From positions 1-58,684 of the forward strand of contig JBJHBH010000013.1 of assembly GCA_050485365.1 (NCBI GenBank): a stretch of DNA of 58,684 bases. Direction: 5' to 3'. Both the position numbers and the translations under genes were made by a program. The stretch's first letter is position 1. Each line of letters begins with the position of its first letter. Below, piece after piece: positions 7,411 through 15,705 of this stretch. This DNA comes from JARFUG01 sp050485365 (lineage in GTDB: Bacteria > Desulfobacterota > Desulfuromonadia > Desulfuromonadales > JACZKF01). The notes under the pieces were generated by a model. The model was given only the letters and a program-made list of their open reading frames with translations, had not been told where the DNA came from and ran no database searches.

Positions 7411-8715
7411 TCAGGAAAGATCCTGTACCGCCTTGAAGATCGTATCGAAGAGTTCCTGGAGATCGCCCTCGGCGATGCACGAGAACGCGATGCGCAGGTC
7501 GGTAGCGCCGATGGAGATGGCGCCGACGCCATATTTTTCAAGCAGATGGACGCGAAGCTTCTCAGCGTCAACCTTCTTCAGTTTAAGGCACATGAAGTAG
7601 CCGGAATTGAAGGGGTAGTAGGTCCAGGCCTCATCGTACTTGCCGCTGTCGAGGACCGCCTTGGTCCTGAGAGCGCGCCCCTTCATGATCTGCACCTTCT
7701 CCTCACGTTGGCGGGGGAAGTCGGGGTTGCGCAGAGCGTCGATGACGAAGGTCTGGGAGGGGTGCGGGCAGTTGGAGATCTTGGCGCGGATGATCCCCAT
7801 CGTCTTCTTTTCCAGGGCGGTCATCACCTCGGCATTGGCTTCCTTCTTGCCGTCGGCGAAGGTGATGAAGCCGGTGCGGAAGCCCCAGACGAACTCTTCC
7901 TTGGTGGCGCCGTCCAGCTTGACGGCCAGGATGCGCGGATGCAGGTTGGCCAGTTTCCCGAAGAGGGATTCCTTGAGGGAGTCTTCATAGAAGAGACCGA
8001 AGTAGGCATCATCGGTGACGGCAACGATGTTGCAGCCGCCTTGCGCCACCTCAAGGATGGCTGCGACGAGCGCATCCCCTTCGGCGACGGTCGGGGTATA
8101 ACCGCTGGGGTTGTTGGGGAAATTGAGGAGCACCACGGCCTTTCCCTTCTCGGCGGCGGTTGCCTTGAGGGTTTTCTTGAAGGCTTCGACGTCGTAACCG
8201 CCGGCGGGGGTGAAGGTGTTGTGCTTCTTGACGACCCCTTTGTTGCACGTTCCGAAGGTCAGATTGTAGTTCCCCCACAGCATGTCCGGCAGAACGACAT
8301 GGTCCCCTTCGTCGACGAAGAGGTCACCGACGATGGAGAGACCGTGGGTCAGGGCGTTGGTGACGATCGGATTGCTGAAGTGCTTGCCCTGCATGCTCGG
8401 GTTTTCCTTGAGCATCTTCTCGCGCCACAGGCTGCGCAGCTCGGGGCGGCCCGCAGGGGGCGCATAGGGGTAGATATCCTTCGGGTCGAAGGCGGAGAGC
8501 TTTTCCTGGAAGCACTGCAGGTACATCGGACCGCCGTTCTCGGTGGCGATGCCGATGGTGGCGTTGAATTTATGGGCCTTCTCCTTCGCCTCGGCGGACT
8601 GGGTCAGGATCCCCTTGGGAAAAAAGAGATTCTTCCCGAGATCGGAGAGCATTTCCAGCACGTATGGGCTGTGCTGGGCCAGCAGGTCGTTGAGTTCCTT
8701 GGCCAACGGATTCAT
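7411..8715 (-). CDS. Class I/II pyridoxal-phosphate aminotransferase
   Basis: A 434-residue fold-type I PLP enzyme. It shows the substrate/PLP region NALTHGLSIVGDLFVDEGDHVVLPD (quoted in parts: VTNALTHGLS, GDHVVLPD). The motifs LNFPNNPSGYTP, VTDDAYFGLFY and ILAVKLDGATKEEFVWGFR follow; the lysine in DGATKEE is the expected Schiff-base residue. The C-terminus has the carboxylate-binding Arg in TDLRIAFSC. It probably makes or degrades an aromatic or branched amino acid, but the substrate cannot be read from sequence. The start has GGAGG 7 bases upstream. A promoter lies upstream and a strong terminator follows. Confidence 0.85.
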   Translation of the reverse strand: MNPLAKELNDLLAQHSPYVLEMLSDLGKNLFFPKGILTQSAEAKEKAHKFNATIGIATENGGPMYLQCFQEKLSAFDPKDIYPYAPPAGRPELRSLWREKMLKENPSMQGKHFSNPIVTNALTHGLSIVGDLFVDEGDHVVLPDMLWGNYNLTFGTCNKGVVKKHNTFTPAGGYDVEAFKKTLKATAAEKGKAVVLLNFPNNPSGYTPTVAEGDALVAAILEVAQGGCNIVAVTDDAYFGLFYEDSLKESLFGKLANLHPRILAVKLDGATKEEFVWGFRTGFITFADGKKEANAEVMTALEKKTMGIIRAKISNCPHPSQTFVIDALRNPDFPRQREEKVQIMKGRALRTKAVLDSGKYDEAWTYYPFNSGYFMCLKLKKVDAEKLRVHLLEKYGVGAISIGATDLRIAFSCIAEGDLQELFDTIFKAVQDLS

Positions 8716-8790
8716 TCATTATCCTCCAGAGGTGAAAAGGTCACGGTGCCCAAAGGCGCCGCAGGGGGGCGCAGCCGGCACCGAGGGGGT

Positions 8791-8820
8791 ATTTAATCAG
8801 GATTGTTCCCGACTTGTCAA
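8791..8820 (-). promoter_or_regulatory. Promoter of the aminotransferase gene
   Basis: On the minus strand TTGACA (8815-8820) and TTAAAT (8791-8796) have an 18-base spacer. It lies about 80 bp upstream of the start codon. Confidence 0.6.
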
Positions 8821-8934
8821 ATGGAAATATGGGAGAGACTTCATGTTTACGGTATCCTGCGCAAAGCAAGACGATTGCGCCGGCTCCGGGGGGCGTGATA
8901 CTCTCGCCCCCTCCCCATTGCGCCAGGGTTTTCC

Positions 8935-9831
8935 ATGCTTTTCGTCGAGGTCATCCTTCCCGTTTTCGTCATCATCTTCTCCGGGTACCTTCTGGAGAAG
9001 GGGGCGAAGCTCGATTTCCGCACCCTGACCACCGCCAGCCTCTATCTCTTCACACCCGCGCTGACCTTCTCGGCGCTGATGAAGCGCGAGCTGCGCTTCG
9101 AGCTCGTCGGGGATCTCTTCCTCTTCATGCTGCTGTACACCGCCGCGATGCTTCTGGTGTCGGTGGCGGCCGGGCGCCTGCTGCGCATGGAAGGGGAGAC
9201 CCGCAGCGCGCTGCACCTGACGACGGTGGTGATGAACGTCGGCAACTTCGGGCTGCCCCTGGCCTATTTCGCCTTCGGCGACGCGGGGCTCGAGGTCTCG
9301 ATCCTCACCTTCGTCCTGTTCAACATACCGCTGAGCACGCTGGCCATCGTTCTGGCGCAGGGTGGGGGCGTCGGCCTCGGAGCCGCCATGGGGAACATGC
9401 TCAAGATCCCCATCATCCACGGCGTTCTTCTCGCCTTCGCCCTGAAGGGGCTGGGGATTTCCCTTCCGGAGGTGGTTCTTCGACCCATCGATCTGGTGGG
9501 ACAGGCGGCCATCCCCCTGATGCTGGTGATGCTTGGGATGCAGCTCGCCCGCACCCGACTCAAAGGGGGGCTCGGCTTTTTGAGCGTTTCGGCGGCGATC
9601 CGGCTGGCGGCGGCCCCCGGGGTCGCCGTCGCGGTGGCCGCGCTGATCGGGCTTCACGGCATCGAACGCGCCGTGGTGGTGCTTCAGACGAGCACCCCTG
9701 CGGCCGTCCTCCCCCTGCTCTACGCGGTTCGCTTCAACTCCCGCCCCGACTTGGTCGCCGGCGCCATCTTCGTCTCGACGCTGCTGAGCGCCTTCACCCT
9801 CACCGTCCTGCTCTATCTGCTGCAGGGGTGA
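8935..9831 (+). CDS. AEC-family permease (auxin efflux carrier type)
   Basis: A 298-residue inner-membrane protein with about ten hydrophobic helices in two halves. It opens MLFVEVILPVFVIIFSGYLL, contains NVGNFGLPLAYFAFGD, the Asn/Gly-rich kink of the AEC superfamily, and a second-half helix AAIPLMLVMLGMQLA. Bacterial members carry dicarboxylates or other organic anions; the substrate here is unknown. It is divergent from the aminotransferase and convergent with the MCE operon. The upstream 100 bases hold only a weak promoter-like match. Confidence 0.88.
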   Translation: MLFVEVILPVFVIIFSGYLLEKGAKLDFRTLTTASLYLFTPALTFSALMKRELRFELVGDLFLFMLLYTAAMLLVSVAAGRLLRMEGETRSALHLTTVVMNVGNFGLPLAYFAFGDAGLEVSILTFVLFNIPLSTLAIVLAQGGGVGLGAAMGNMLKIPIIHGVLLAFALKGLGISLPEVVLRPIDLVGQAAIPLMLVMLGMQLARTRLKGGLGFLSVSAAIRLAAAPGVAVAVAALIGLHGIERAVVVLQTSTPAAVLPLLYAVRFNSRPDLVAGAIFVSTLLSAFTLTVLLYLLQG

Positions 9832-9874
9832 GCTGAGGTGGCCCAAAAGGCCGTGTGCCCCGCGGCGCCGTCCA

Positions 9875-10957
9875 TCAGAACAGAGTCCCCAGAACGACCC
9901 CCAGCGCTGAGAGCGGCCCGGAATCGCTCAGCCCGTCGACGGTCTTTTCGACCTTGTGCAGCGTCGTCTTGGCGTCGCGGTACAGGGCATCGTCGTTGAC
10001 GAGGCGCCCCATCGTCCCCTGGCCGTCGTCGATCTTCGCGGCGATGCTCGCGATGCGCGCCATCGCCTCCGTCGCCTCTTCGTACAGCGCCGCGTCGTTG
10101 AGGAGCCGCGCGAGCGACCCCTCTCCCTCGGCGATCCGGCCGACGATCTCACGGATCTGTTGCAGCGTGACGAGCGCCTCGGCGTACAGAGCGTCGTCGG
10201 TCAGAAGGCGCCCCACCGTCCCCTCGCCGTCCCGGACGCTGCCGGTGATCGTCTGCAGGTTCGCGAGGGTACCAAGGGCCTCGTCGTACAGGGCGGTGTC
10301 GTTGAAGAGGCGCCCCATCGTCCCCTCGCCCGCTTCGATGCGCGCGATCACGACGGCGAGCCCCCCCACGGCAGCGCGGATCTCGTCGTAGAGGTGGGGG
10401 TCGTTCACCATCTTGCCGATGACCCCCTCCCCTTCGTCGATCTTGGCGGCGATGCTCTCGAAGCGGGCCATCGTGTCGGTCAACGGCCCCCGCGCGTCGG
10501 CGATCAGGTCGCCGAGGGCGCCGAGGACCCGCTCCTGGTTGCGGTCGAGGTTGGTGATGAGCTCGTCGATGTTGGCCCCGGGCTCGGAGGGGAGCGCCGA
10601 ACCGGGGGGCAGAGCCTCGCCGGAGCCGAAGTCGAGGCCGAGGAATTGCCCCCCCAGCAGATTGGTCTGGCGGATGCGCGCCACCGAACCGGCCCTGACC
10701 CGGGTCCCTTCGACGACATAGAAGTCGACCCGGACCCGTTCCTCCTCCAGGGAGATCGATTCGACCTTTCCGACCTCGACGCCGGCCAGGCGCACCGGGT
10801 CGCCCGCCTTGATGCCGACGACCGAATCGAAATGGGTGTGGTACGCGATGCGCGTCTCGAAAGGGTTCCAGTTCTCGACGGCCTCGATCATGACGCCCAG
10901 GGCGACGAGCGCAAGGATGAAAAAAATGCCGACTTTCTTCTCGATGGAGAGGGCCAT
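9875..10957 (-). CDS. mlaD: MCE-domain lipid-transport protein with five 34-residue repeats
   Basis: A periplasmic, inner-membrane-anchored substrate-binding subunit of the Mla-type phospholipid transporter. One N-terminal membrane helix (residues 8-27) precedes a single MCE domain (about 38-115, with AGDPVRLAGVEVGKV and NLLGGQFLGL). The C-terminal half (residues 172-341) is five consecutive repeats of exactly 34 residues, each built on EGEGTMGRLFNDTALYDEA followed by a helix. This is a repeated helical tail in place of the short MlaD C-terminus. It is the last gene of the operon and starts 2 bases after the mlaF stop. Confidence 0.9.
   Translation of the reverse strand: MALSIEKKVGIFFILALVALGVMIEAVENWNPFETRIAYHTHFDSVVGIKAGDPVRLAGVEVGKVESISLEEERVRVDFYVVEGTRVRAGSVARIRQTNLLGGQFLGLDFGSGEALPPGSALPSEPGANIDELITNLDRNQERVLGALGDLIADARGPLTDTMARFESIAAKIDEGEGVIGKMVNDPHLYDEIRAAVGGLAVVIARIEAGEGTMGRLFNDTALYDEALGTLANLQTITGSVRDGEGTVGRLLTDDALYAEALVTLQQIREIVGRIAEGEGSLARLLNDAALYEEATEAMARIASIAAKIDDGQGTMGRLVNDDALYRDAKTTLHKVEKTVDGLSDSGPLSALGVVLGTLF
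9935..10444 (-). repeat. Five 102-bp tandem coding repeats in mlaD
   Basis: Five in-frame units of 102 bp (34 codons) without spacers. The first residues of each unit are KIDEGEGVIGK, RIEAGEGTMGR, SVRDGEGTVGR, RIAEGEGSLAR and KIDDGQGTMGR. Each continues with a ND/TD-x-x-LY pair and a helix. Protein spacing is exact while sequence has diverged. Confidence 0.92.
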
Positions 10958-10959
10958 GC

Positions 10960-11811
10960 CTAGAGTTCTCCCTTGATCCCTTTGGTCGTGGTGTAGATGA
11001 AGTTTCGAACGGTGGGATTTTGGCTCGCCTTGATCTGCGCGGGGGTGCCGATCTCGACGACCCCCTCGGGGCTCATCATGGCGACCCGATCCGAGAGGTA
11101 CAGAGCGAAATTGATGTCGTGGGTCACGATGATGGTGGTGAGGTCGACCCTTTCGCGCAGGTTCATGATGACCTTCGCCAACTCGTCGGTGGTGACCGGG
11201 TCGAGCTCGGCGGTCGGCTCGTCGTACAGAATGAGGTCGGGGTTCATGGCGAGCGAGCGGGCGATGGCGACCCGCTTCTTCATTCCGCCGGAGAGCTCGG
11301 AGGTCATCAGATCCTCCTTCCCTTCAAGCCCCACCAGCCCGAGCTTCTCGGCGATGATCCGGCGGATCTGCGTCTCGTCGCAGATGCGCTTCTCCCGAAG
11401 CCACAGCCCGACGTTATCCCCCACCGACAACGAGTTGAACAGGGCCGAGGTCTGAAAGACCATGCTGGAGCGGTATTGCACAGCGGCGGCGCGCTGCGGT
11501 GCGAAGATGTCTTCCCCCTCGATGTAGATATGCCCGCTGTCGGGCCGCTGAAGCCTGACGATGTGTTTGAGGAGCACGCTTTTGCCGGTGCCGGACGGTC
11601 CGATGATCGAGAAGGTCTCGCCGGGGAAGATCTCGAGGTTGATGTTTCGCAGGACGTGATTGTCGCCGAAGCTCTTGTTCAGATCGACGATGCGGATCCC
11701 TACCCCGCGCGACTCGTGATAGGTGCCGCCCTCGTCCCGCCGCCCCTCCGAGAGGCGACCACGCAGTTTGTCCAGAAGCCCCTCCATCTTTTCGTCCTTG
11801 TCTGGTTCCAT
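10960..11811 (-). CDS. mlaF: ABC transporter ATPase, MlaF type
   Basis: The cytoplasmic ATPase that powers MCE-linked lipid transport. Walker A is GPSGTGKSVLLKH, the signature is LSGGMKKRVAIARSL, Walker B is LILYDEPTAELDP, and the H-loop is IIVTHDI. These are typical wordings of the MlaF/Ttg2A branch. At 283 residues it carries about 40 extra N-terminal residues before VGIRIVDLNKSFG; an internal ATG (the second in frame, MEGLL) could be the real start. The stop is followed 2 bases later by mlaD and the start lies 18 bases after mlaE. Confidence 0.93.
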   Translation of the reverse strand: MEPDKDEKMEGLLDKLRGRLSEGRRDEGGTYHESRGVGIRIVDLNKSFGDNHVLRNINLEIFPGETFSIIGPSGTGKSVLLKHIVRLQRPDSGHIYIEGEDIFAPQRAAAVQYRSSMVFQTSALFNSLSVGDNVGLWLREKRICDETQIRRIIAEKLGLVGLEGKEDLMTSELSGGMKKRVAIARSLAMNPDLILYDEPTAELDPVTTDELAKVIMNLRERVDLTTIIVTHDINFALYLSDRVAMMSPEGVVEIGTPAQIKASQNPTVRNFIYTTTKGIKGEL

Positions 11812-11829
11812 CGTCGCCTCGCAGAGATC

Positions 11830-12537
11830 TCAGATCATCAGACGCGTTATGAAGTAGTTCGCCACGAAGATCAGGAGAAAGGACAGAACGACTGAGCGCG
11901 TGGTGGCAGTCCCGATCCCCCGGGCGCCCCCGGCCGTCTTGAACCCGACATGGCAGCCGACAAGGGCGATGATTCCGCCGAAGACGAAAGCTTTGGCGAG
12001 CCCCTGAAAGACTTCGGCGAAGTTGAGCGCCCGCACCATGGTGTCGTAATAGACGCTCCAGGGGACGTTGATCTGAGGATTGACGCTGCTGACGATCCCT
12101 CCGCCGATGATGCCGATGACGATGGAGACGATGACGAGGGCGGGGACGGCGAACAGGGCGGCGACGAGTCGCGGCATCGCCAGGTAGCGCACCGGGCTGA
12201 TCTCCAGCGTCTCGAGGGCGTCGATCTCTTCGTAGACCTTCATGGCGCCGATCTCGGCGGCGATGGCCGAGCCGATGCGCCCGGCCACCAGCAGGCTCGT
12301 CATGACCGGGCCGAGCTCCTTCACCATCGAGAGGCCGACGATGGCGCCAATGGCCTCCTGCGTGCCGTAAAGCGCCAGCTGAGTGCCGGTCTGAAGGGCG
12401 AGCACCATCCCCACGAAAAGGGCGGTGAGGGCGGCGATGGGCAGGGTGNNNNNNNNNNGCGTCCGGCCGAGCAAAAAGAGCATCTCGCCGGCGGTCTGCG
12501 AGGCGTCGAGAATTTTTCTTCCGATGGCCGACAGCAC
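11830..12537 (-). CDS. mlaE: MlaE-type permease, interrupted by an assembly gap
   Basis: The inner-membrane permease of the MCE/Mla transporter: LTALFVGMVLALQTG, GLSMVKELGPVMTSLLVAGRIGSA (seen in two parts), EIGAMKVYEEIDALETL and a C-terminal helix before the stop are classic MlaE motifs. GTG is the start and follows the stop of the previous gene directly (TGAGTG), so translation is coupled. Ten Ns fall after residue 25. The family normally has about 20-25 more residues between the N-terminal amphipathic helix and LPIAALT, so the true gap may be longer than ten bases. The frame is kept as drawn, which could be chance. Confidence 0.9.
   Translation of the reverse strand: MLSAIGRKILDASQTAGEMLFLLGRTXXXXTLPIAALTALFVGMVLALQTGTQLALYGTQEAIGAIVGLSMVKELGPVMTSLLVAGRIGSAIAAEIGAMKVYEEIDALETLEISPVRYLAMPRLVAALFAVPALVIVSIVIGIIGGGIVSSVNPQINVPWSVYYDTMVRALNFAEVFQGLAKAFVFGGIIALVGCHVGFKTAGGARGIGTATTRSVVLSFLLIFVANYFITRLMI
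12449..12458. other. Assembly gap (10 N)
   Basis: Ten undefined bases within mlaE. Their number is probably a placeholder rather than a measured distance. Confidence 0.99.
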
Positions 12538-14010
12538 TCAGCCCCCTTGCGCGTTGAACCCGCTCCCGATGGGGATGGCCCAGGGGAGATAGAAGAGGCG
12601 CAGCCCCCTTCGGTCGGCGTCGCGCTGCACGCGCACGAGCCCTTTGAGGAGGGAGAAATCGGTTTCGGTCCCCACCTCCCGGCGGTAAGAGACGAGAGGG
12701 AAGATCTCCATCGCAAGATCGTCGCCCCGGCGCTCGCGCCAGTACAGATTCCACAGCAGGCTGGAGATCTCGTTGCCGTGATCGTCCCACTTGCGCTGAT
12801 AGATCCGCCACAGGGGCGACCAGTTGCGCTCGATTCCCCGGTTGCCGGGGAAGAAGGGCTCGAGGAGCGAGAAGGTGTAGAAATGGGAAACGTCCCGGGT
12901 TCTCTCGTAGGTAAAGAGGGGCCACAGGGCGACCCGGCGGTGGCGGGGGAGCGGCTCCTCGTGGAGTTGCTCCCGTGTGTCCGAGTAGAGGAAAAAGAGG
13001 ACCCGGTCGCGCCGTCGTTCGAGCATCTCGGTGTTTAGCTCCTCGATCCGGTAGATGGGCCATCCGATCCAGCGTCGGCGCAGATCGCCGGTACGCTCGT
13101 CGGCATACAGGGGGAGCGCACGAAAACCCTGCCTGTACTCCCCGTCGGTGCGCCGAAGCAGGGGCCACGGAAAGTTGCGCTCGACATATCCCCTGTCGCG
13201 ATCTTCGATCCGAGAGAAGAAGGGCCACAAAACGGTGCGCGAGCTGCGCTGCGGCGACTCCTCCTGCAGGTAGAAGGGGAAAAAGGCGCGAAACGAACGA
13301 GGCCGGTCGGTGTCGAGGTTCTCGTCCCCGCTGAAGAAGAAGGGCCACAGATAAAAGCGCTTGCGGTAGACCCCTTCTTTCTGGCTCCCTCCGTAGAGGG
13401 GCCAGACCTTGATCCCGTGCTCCTCCGGGCCTTCGGTGCGTCCGAAAAACGGCCAGAGAACGTGGGTGTTGGTCGTGCCTCGCTGCTCGGTGCGCAGGTG
13501 GAGAGGGAAGAGAGTGAAGCGGATCTCGTCTCTGCCGAAACGATCATAGAGCTTTCCCCCGACGGGGAAGAGCGCGAAATACGGCTCGCCCTCGTCCGAG
13601 CTCCCGGAGAAGACGAAGGGAAAGAGCATGAAGCCGCCATCGTCGTACTCCCGGTGACGCTCTCCCGAATCGTACTGCAGCAGGTGCAAGCCGTGAAACG
13701 AGCTGCGGTCGGCATCCCTTCTGCGCGCGGCGACGGGGTAGAGGAACTCCTGAAAGGCGACGCCCTCATCGTCGGAGGCCTGGTAGAAAAGAGAACGGAG
13801 GCCGACCTCACGTTCGGGACCCTTGCGTTCGAAACTGAGCAACGGACCGAGAATGTTGACGCTGGTGTAATCGACGGCGTCGGAGCGGCGGTAATCGACC
13901 AGGGGCCAGAGAGTGAAGATACGGCCGGACGCTTCGGCGACGGCGGCAACGCCGAAGCAGAGAAGGAGTGTGGCGAAAACGAGGGGTGCGGGGCGCATCG
14001 GATGAATCAT
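12538..14010 (-). CDS. Exported WPF-repeat protein of an MCE operon
   Basis: About 490 residues with an N-terminal signal peptide (hydrophobic LVFATLLLCFGVAAVAEA). The rest consists of about 24 repeats of roughly 20 residues, each carrying a hydrophobic-proline core such as FTLWPL, HVLWPFF, FYLWPFF, FFPFYL, IKVWPLY, WIGWPIY, VALWPLF or MEIFPLV, followed by a charged stretch rich in Arg and Glu. The alternating aromatic pattern suggests beta strands, possibly a beta-barrel, propeller or elongated beta structure. I do not recognise a named family. The stop codon abuts the mlaE start, so it is translationally coupled to the lipid transporter and probably works with it in the periplasm or outer membrane. 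The start at 14010 is chosen for the signal peptide; frames upstream to 14070 are possible. Confidence 0.75.
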   Translation of the reverse strand: MIHPMRPAPLVFATLLLCFGVAAVAEASGRIFTLWPLVDYRRSDAVDYTSVNILGPLLSFERKGPEREVGLRSLFYQASDDEGVAFQEFLYPVAARRRDADRSSFHGLHLLQYDSGERHREYDDGGFMLFPFVFSGSSDEGEPYFALFPVGGKLYDRFGRDEIRFTLFPLHLRTEQRGTTNTHVLWPFFGRTEGPEEHGIKVWPLYGGSQKEGVYRKRFYLWPFFFSGDENLDTDRPRSFRAFFPFYLQEESPQRSSRTVLWPFFSRIEDRDRGYVERNFPWPLLRRTDGEYRQGFRALPLYADERTGDLRRRWIGWPIYRIEELNTEMLERRRDRVLFFLYSDTREQLHEEPLPRHRRVALWPLFTYERTRDVSHFYTFSLLEPFFPGNRGIERNWSPLWRIYQRKWDDHGNEISSLLWNLYWRERRGDDLAMEIFPLVSYRREVGTETDFSLLKGLVRVQRDADRRGLRLFYLPWAIPIGSGFNAQGG

Positions 14011-14159
14011 CGTCACTGCAAGGCGCTCACCCCGCGATCGCGCGATCAGCGGGGGCTGCATTCCATTCAATTAAAGGGAGGTGTGCCGGGATAGTAGCAA
14101 CCCCTCCGGGCAAAGACAACTTAAGGATTTGTAACGATCTGACGCCTTCTGCGCTGCGC

Positions 14160-14273
14160 TCACCCTTGGCTGCCGGGTCCCCCGCCGCGGGGGCGCTTAG
14201 TCGCAACCATGATGACGGCGATGACGACGCACACCACGACAATGAAGACGACGTCTCCGAGGGTGATGTTCAC
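14160..14273 (-). CDS. 37-residue single-span membrane protein
   Basis: A short gene with GTG start overlapping the TGA of the TPR gene (GTGA). GGGAGG stands 5 bases before the start, so translation is well supported. The product is MNITLGDVVFIVVVCVVIAV and then a short hydrophobic end, followed by the basic tail TKRPRGGG. This predicts a single membrane helix with the C-terminus in the cytoplasm. No family was recognised. Position suggests a partner of the TPR protein or of the WPF-repeat/Mla products. Confidence 0.7.
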   Translation of the reverse strand: MNITLGDVVFIVVVCVVIAVIMVATKRPRGGGPGSQG

Positions 14274-15235
14274 GGAGTCCTCCCGTCGAGAATCGCCTCG
14301 CGCCCCTCGATGGCGGCTTCGTAGCCGGGATCGACCTCGAGAGCCTTTTCGAACGACTCGAAGGCGCCTGCCGGATCGCCGTCACGGGCTCGGCTGATGC
14401 CCAGAAGGTAGAAAAATTCGGGCATCGGAATCTCCGACGGCAGGGTCCCTTCCTCTTCGAGGCGCTCAAGAATCAGCCGTGCGGTTTCGAAGTCCCCCTC
14501 GCCGCACGCTTCGAGAGCGTTGCCGACCCCCTCCAGGTCGTCGATCAGTGGATGATCGGGGACCTCGCCGGCGGCGATGCGAGCGAGCTTCGCGGCGAGG
14601 GACGCGCGCGCCGCTCCGGGCTCGAGGCGATGCAGAACCTCTTCCCAGCGCCGGGCCGCCGAGGGGTAGTCGCCGAGCAGATAATCGATCTGCCCGCAGT
14701 AGTTGAGGCCGACGAGATTTTCGGGGTCGCCTTTCAACGCCCGATGCAGGTACCCCAACGCCGAAAGGAGGTGCCTTCGGCAGCGTCCGAGCTCGGAGAT
14801 GCTCGTTCCGAGGTCGTAAAGGCCTATGCCGATCTGCTGCAACAGGGCGGGGTTCCGAGGCTCCAGAAGAGCGAGGATCTTCAGGCAGGTGATCTTGCGC
14901 ATCACATAAGGGGGATCGACCTCCTTGTGATCGAGCATCGCCGCCTGTGCCCCGAGATCGGCCAGGAAGTGGGGATAGGCATCCCTGAGAAGTTCGGCGT
15001 ATTCGGTGTTGTGGGGGCAATCGGGGAATTGGCGCAGATAGTCGTAGACGCCGCGTCCGACGGCGTCGTCGGAAGGATCACCCTGTGCCAGATCACTTTC
15101 GTGGACAGGCAAGGGGAGCGCAGGCAGGGGGATCTTCGCCTGCTGCGGACCGACTTCGACATGACGCGGCGCAGGGGGAGTCCACAGCCGATACCCGTAG
15201 CCGAGCGCTTCGTGAGACACGCTAGATGATGACAT
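14270..15235 (-). CDS. Tetratricopeptide-repeat protein
   Basis: About 321 residues starting MSSSSVSHEALG. AGGAGG lies upstream of the ATG at 15235; a longer frame to 15313 has no ribosome site. The first 90 residues are proline-rich and unclear. The rest is helical repeats typical of TPR: HLLSALGYLHRALKGDPENL, NYCGQIDYLLGDYPSAARRW, FYLLGISRARDGDPAGAFES, FEKALEVDPGYEAAIEGR. No signal peptide is seen, so it is probably cytoplasmic and acts as a scaffold. It heads the run TPR, small membrane protein, WPF-repeat, mlaEFD. Confidence 0.78.
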   Translation of the reverse strand: MSSSSVSHEALGYGYRLWTPPAPRHVEVGPQQAKIPLPALPLPVHESDLAQGDPSDDAVGRGVYDYLRQFPDCPHNTEYAELLRDAYPHFLADLGAQAAMLDHKEVDPPYVMRKITCLKILALLEPRNPALLQQIGIGLYDLGTSISELGRCRRHLLSALGYLHRALKGDPENLVGLNYCGQIDYLLGDYPSAARRWEEVLHRLEPGAARASLAAKLARIAAGEVPDHPLIDDLEGVGNALEACGEGDFETARLILERLEEEGTLPSEIPMPEFFYLLGISRARDGDPAGAFESFEKALEVDPGYEAAIEGREAILDGRTP

Positions 15236-15379
15236 TGCTGGATCGACCTCCTGTGCGGGGCTTTGACGCCGGATCGCAAACACCTCGCTGCGTAGCGCGT
15301 AGGGCTGACGCAACCGTTGAGAGGTTACCTCAAGCGCAAGGCGCCGTCACGAGAAATTCAGCGGGGAGATGGGGAGGCG

Positions 15380-15414
15380 AAAAAAGAAGAAGGGGTGGAG
15401 CATCGCTCCACCCC
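15380..15414 (-). terminator. Terminator after the tRNA-Arg/Gln/Glu cluster
   Basis: On the minus strand GGGGTGGAGC and GCTCCACCCC (10-bp stem, 3-base loop) precede TTCTTCTTTTTTC. It lies about 29 bases after tRNA-Glu and insulates the TPR operon. Confidence 0.9.
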
Positions 15415-15442
15415 TTCAACCCTCCCTCGGGAGGGCATCGAA

Positions 15443-15517
15443 TGGTGATCCCTACGGGACTCGAACCCGTGTCGCCGACGTGAAAGGCCGGTGTCCTAAC
15501 CGCTAGACGAAGGGACC
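15443..15517 (-). tRNA. tRNA-Glu(TTC)
   Basis: A 75-nt cloverleaf with acceptor GGTCCCT/AGGGATC (one G-U pair), discriminator A and encoded CCA. The anticodon loop CTTTCAC gives TTC. It is the last of three tRNAs read leftward. Confidence 0.96.
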
Positions 15518-15558
15518 ATTCTATTGTTGTGATCGGACCGCTCGGTCCGTCGTTGTTC

Positions 15559-15633
15559 TGGCTGGGGTGCTAGGATTCGAACCTAGGAATGCTGGAGTCA
15601 GAGTCCAGTGCCTTACCGCTTGGCGACACCCCA
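15559..15633 (-). tRNA. tRNA-Gln(CTG)
   Basis: A 75-nt cloverleaf with acceptor TGGGGTG/CACCCCA, discriminator G and encoded CCA. The anticodon stem CTGGA/TCCAG encloses CTCTGAC, giving CTG. Confidence 0.96.
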
Positions 15634-15705
15634 AAAGAGGTGCATGTAATACCAAGGAATATAGTGTGAGTCAAGGAGAAAAATCTCCAAAAAGTCGAAG
15701 CAAAG

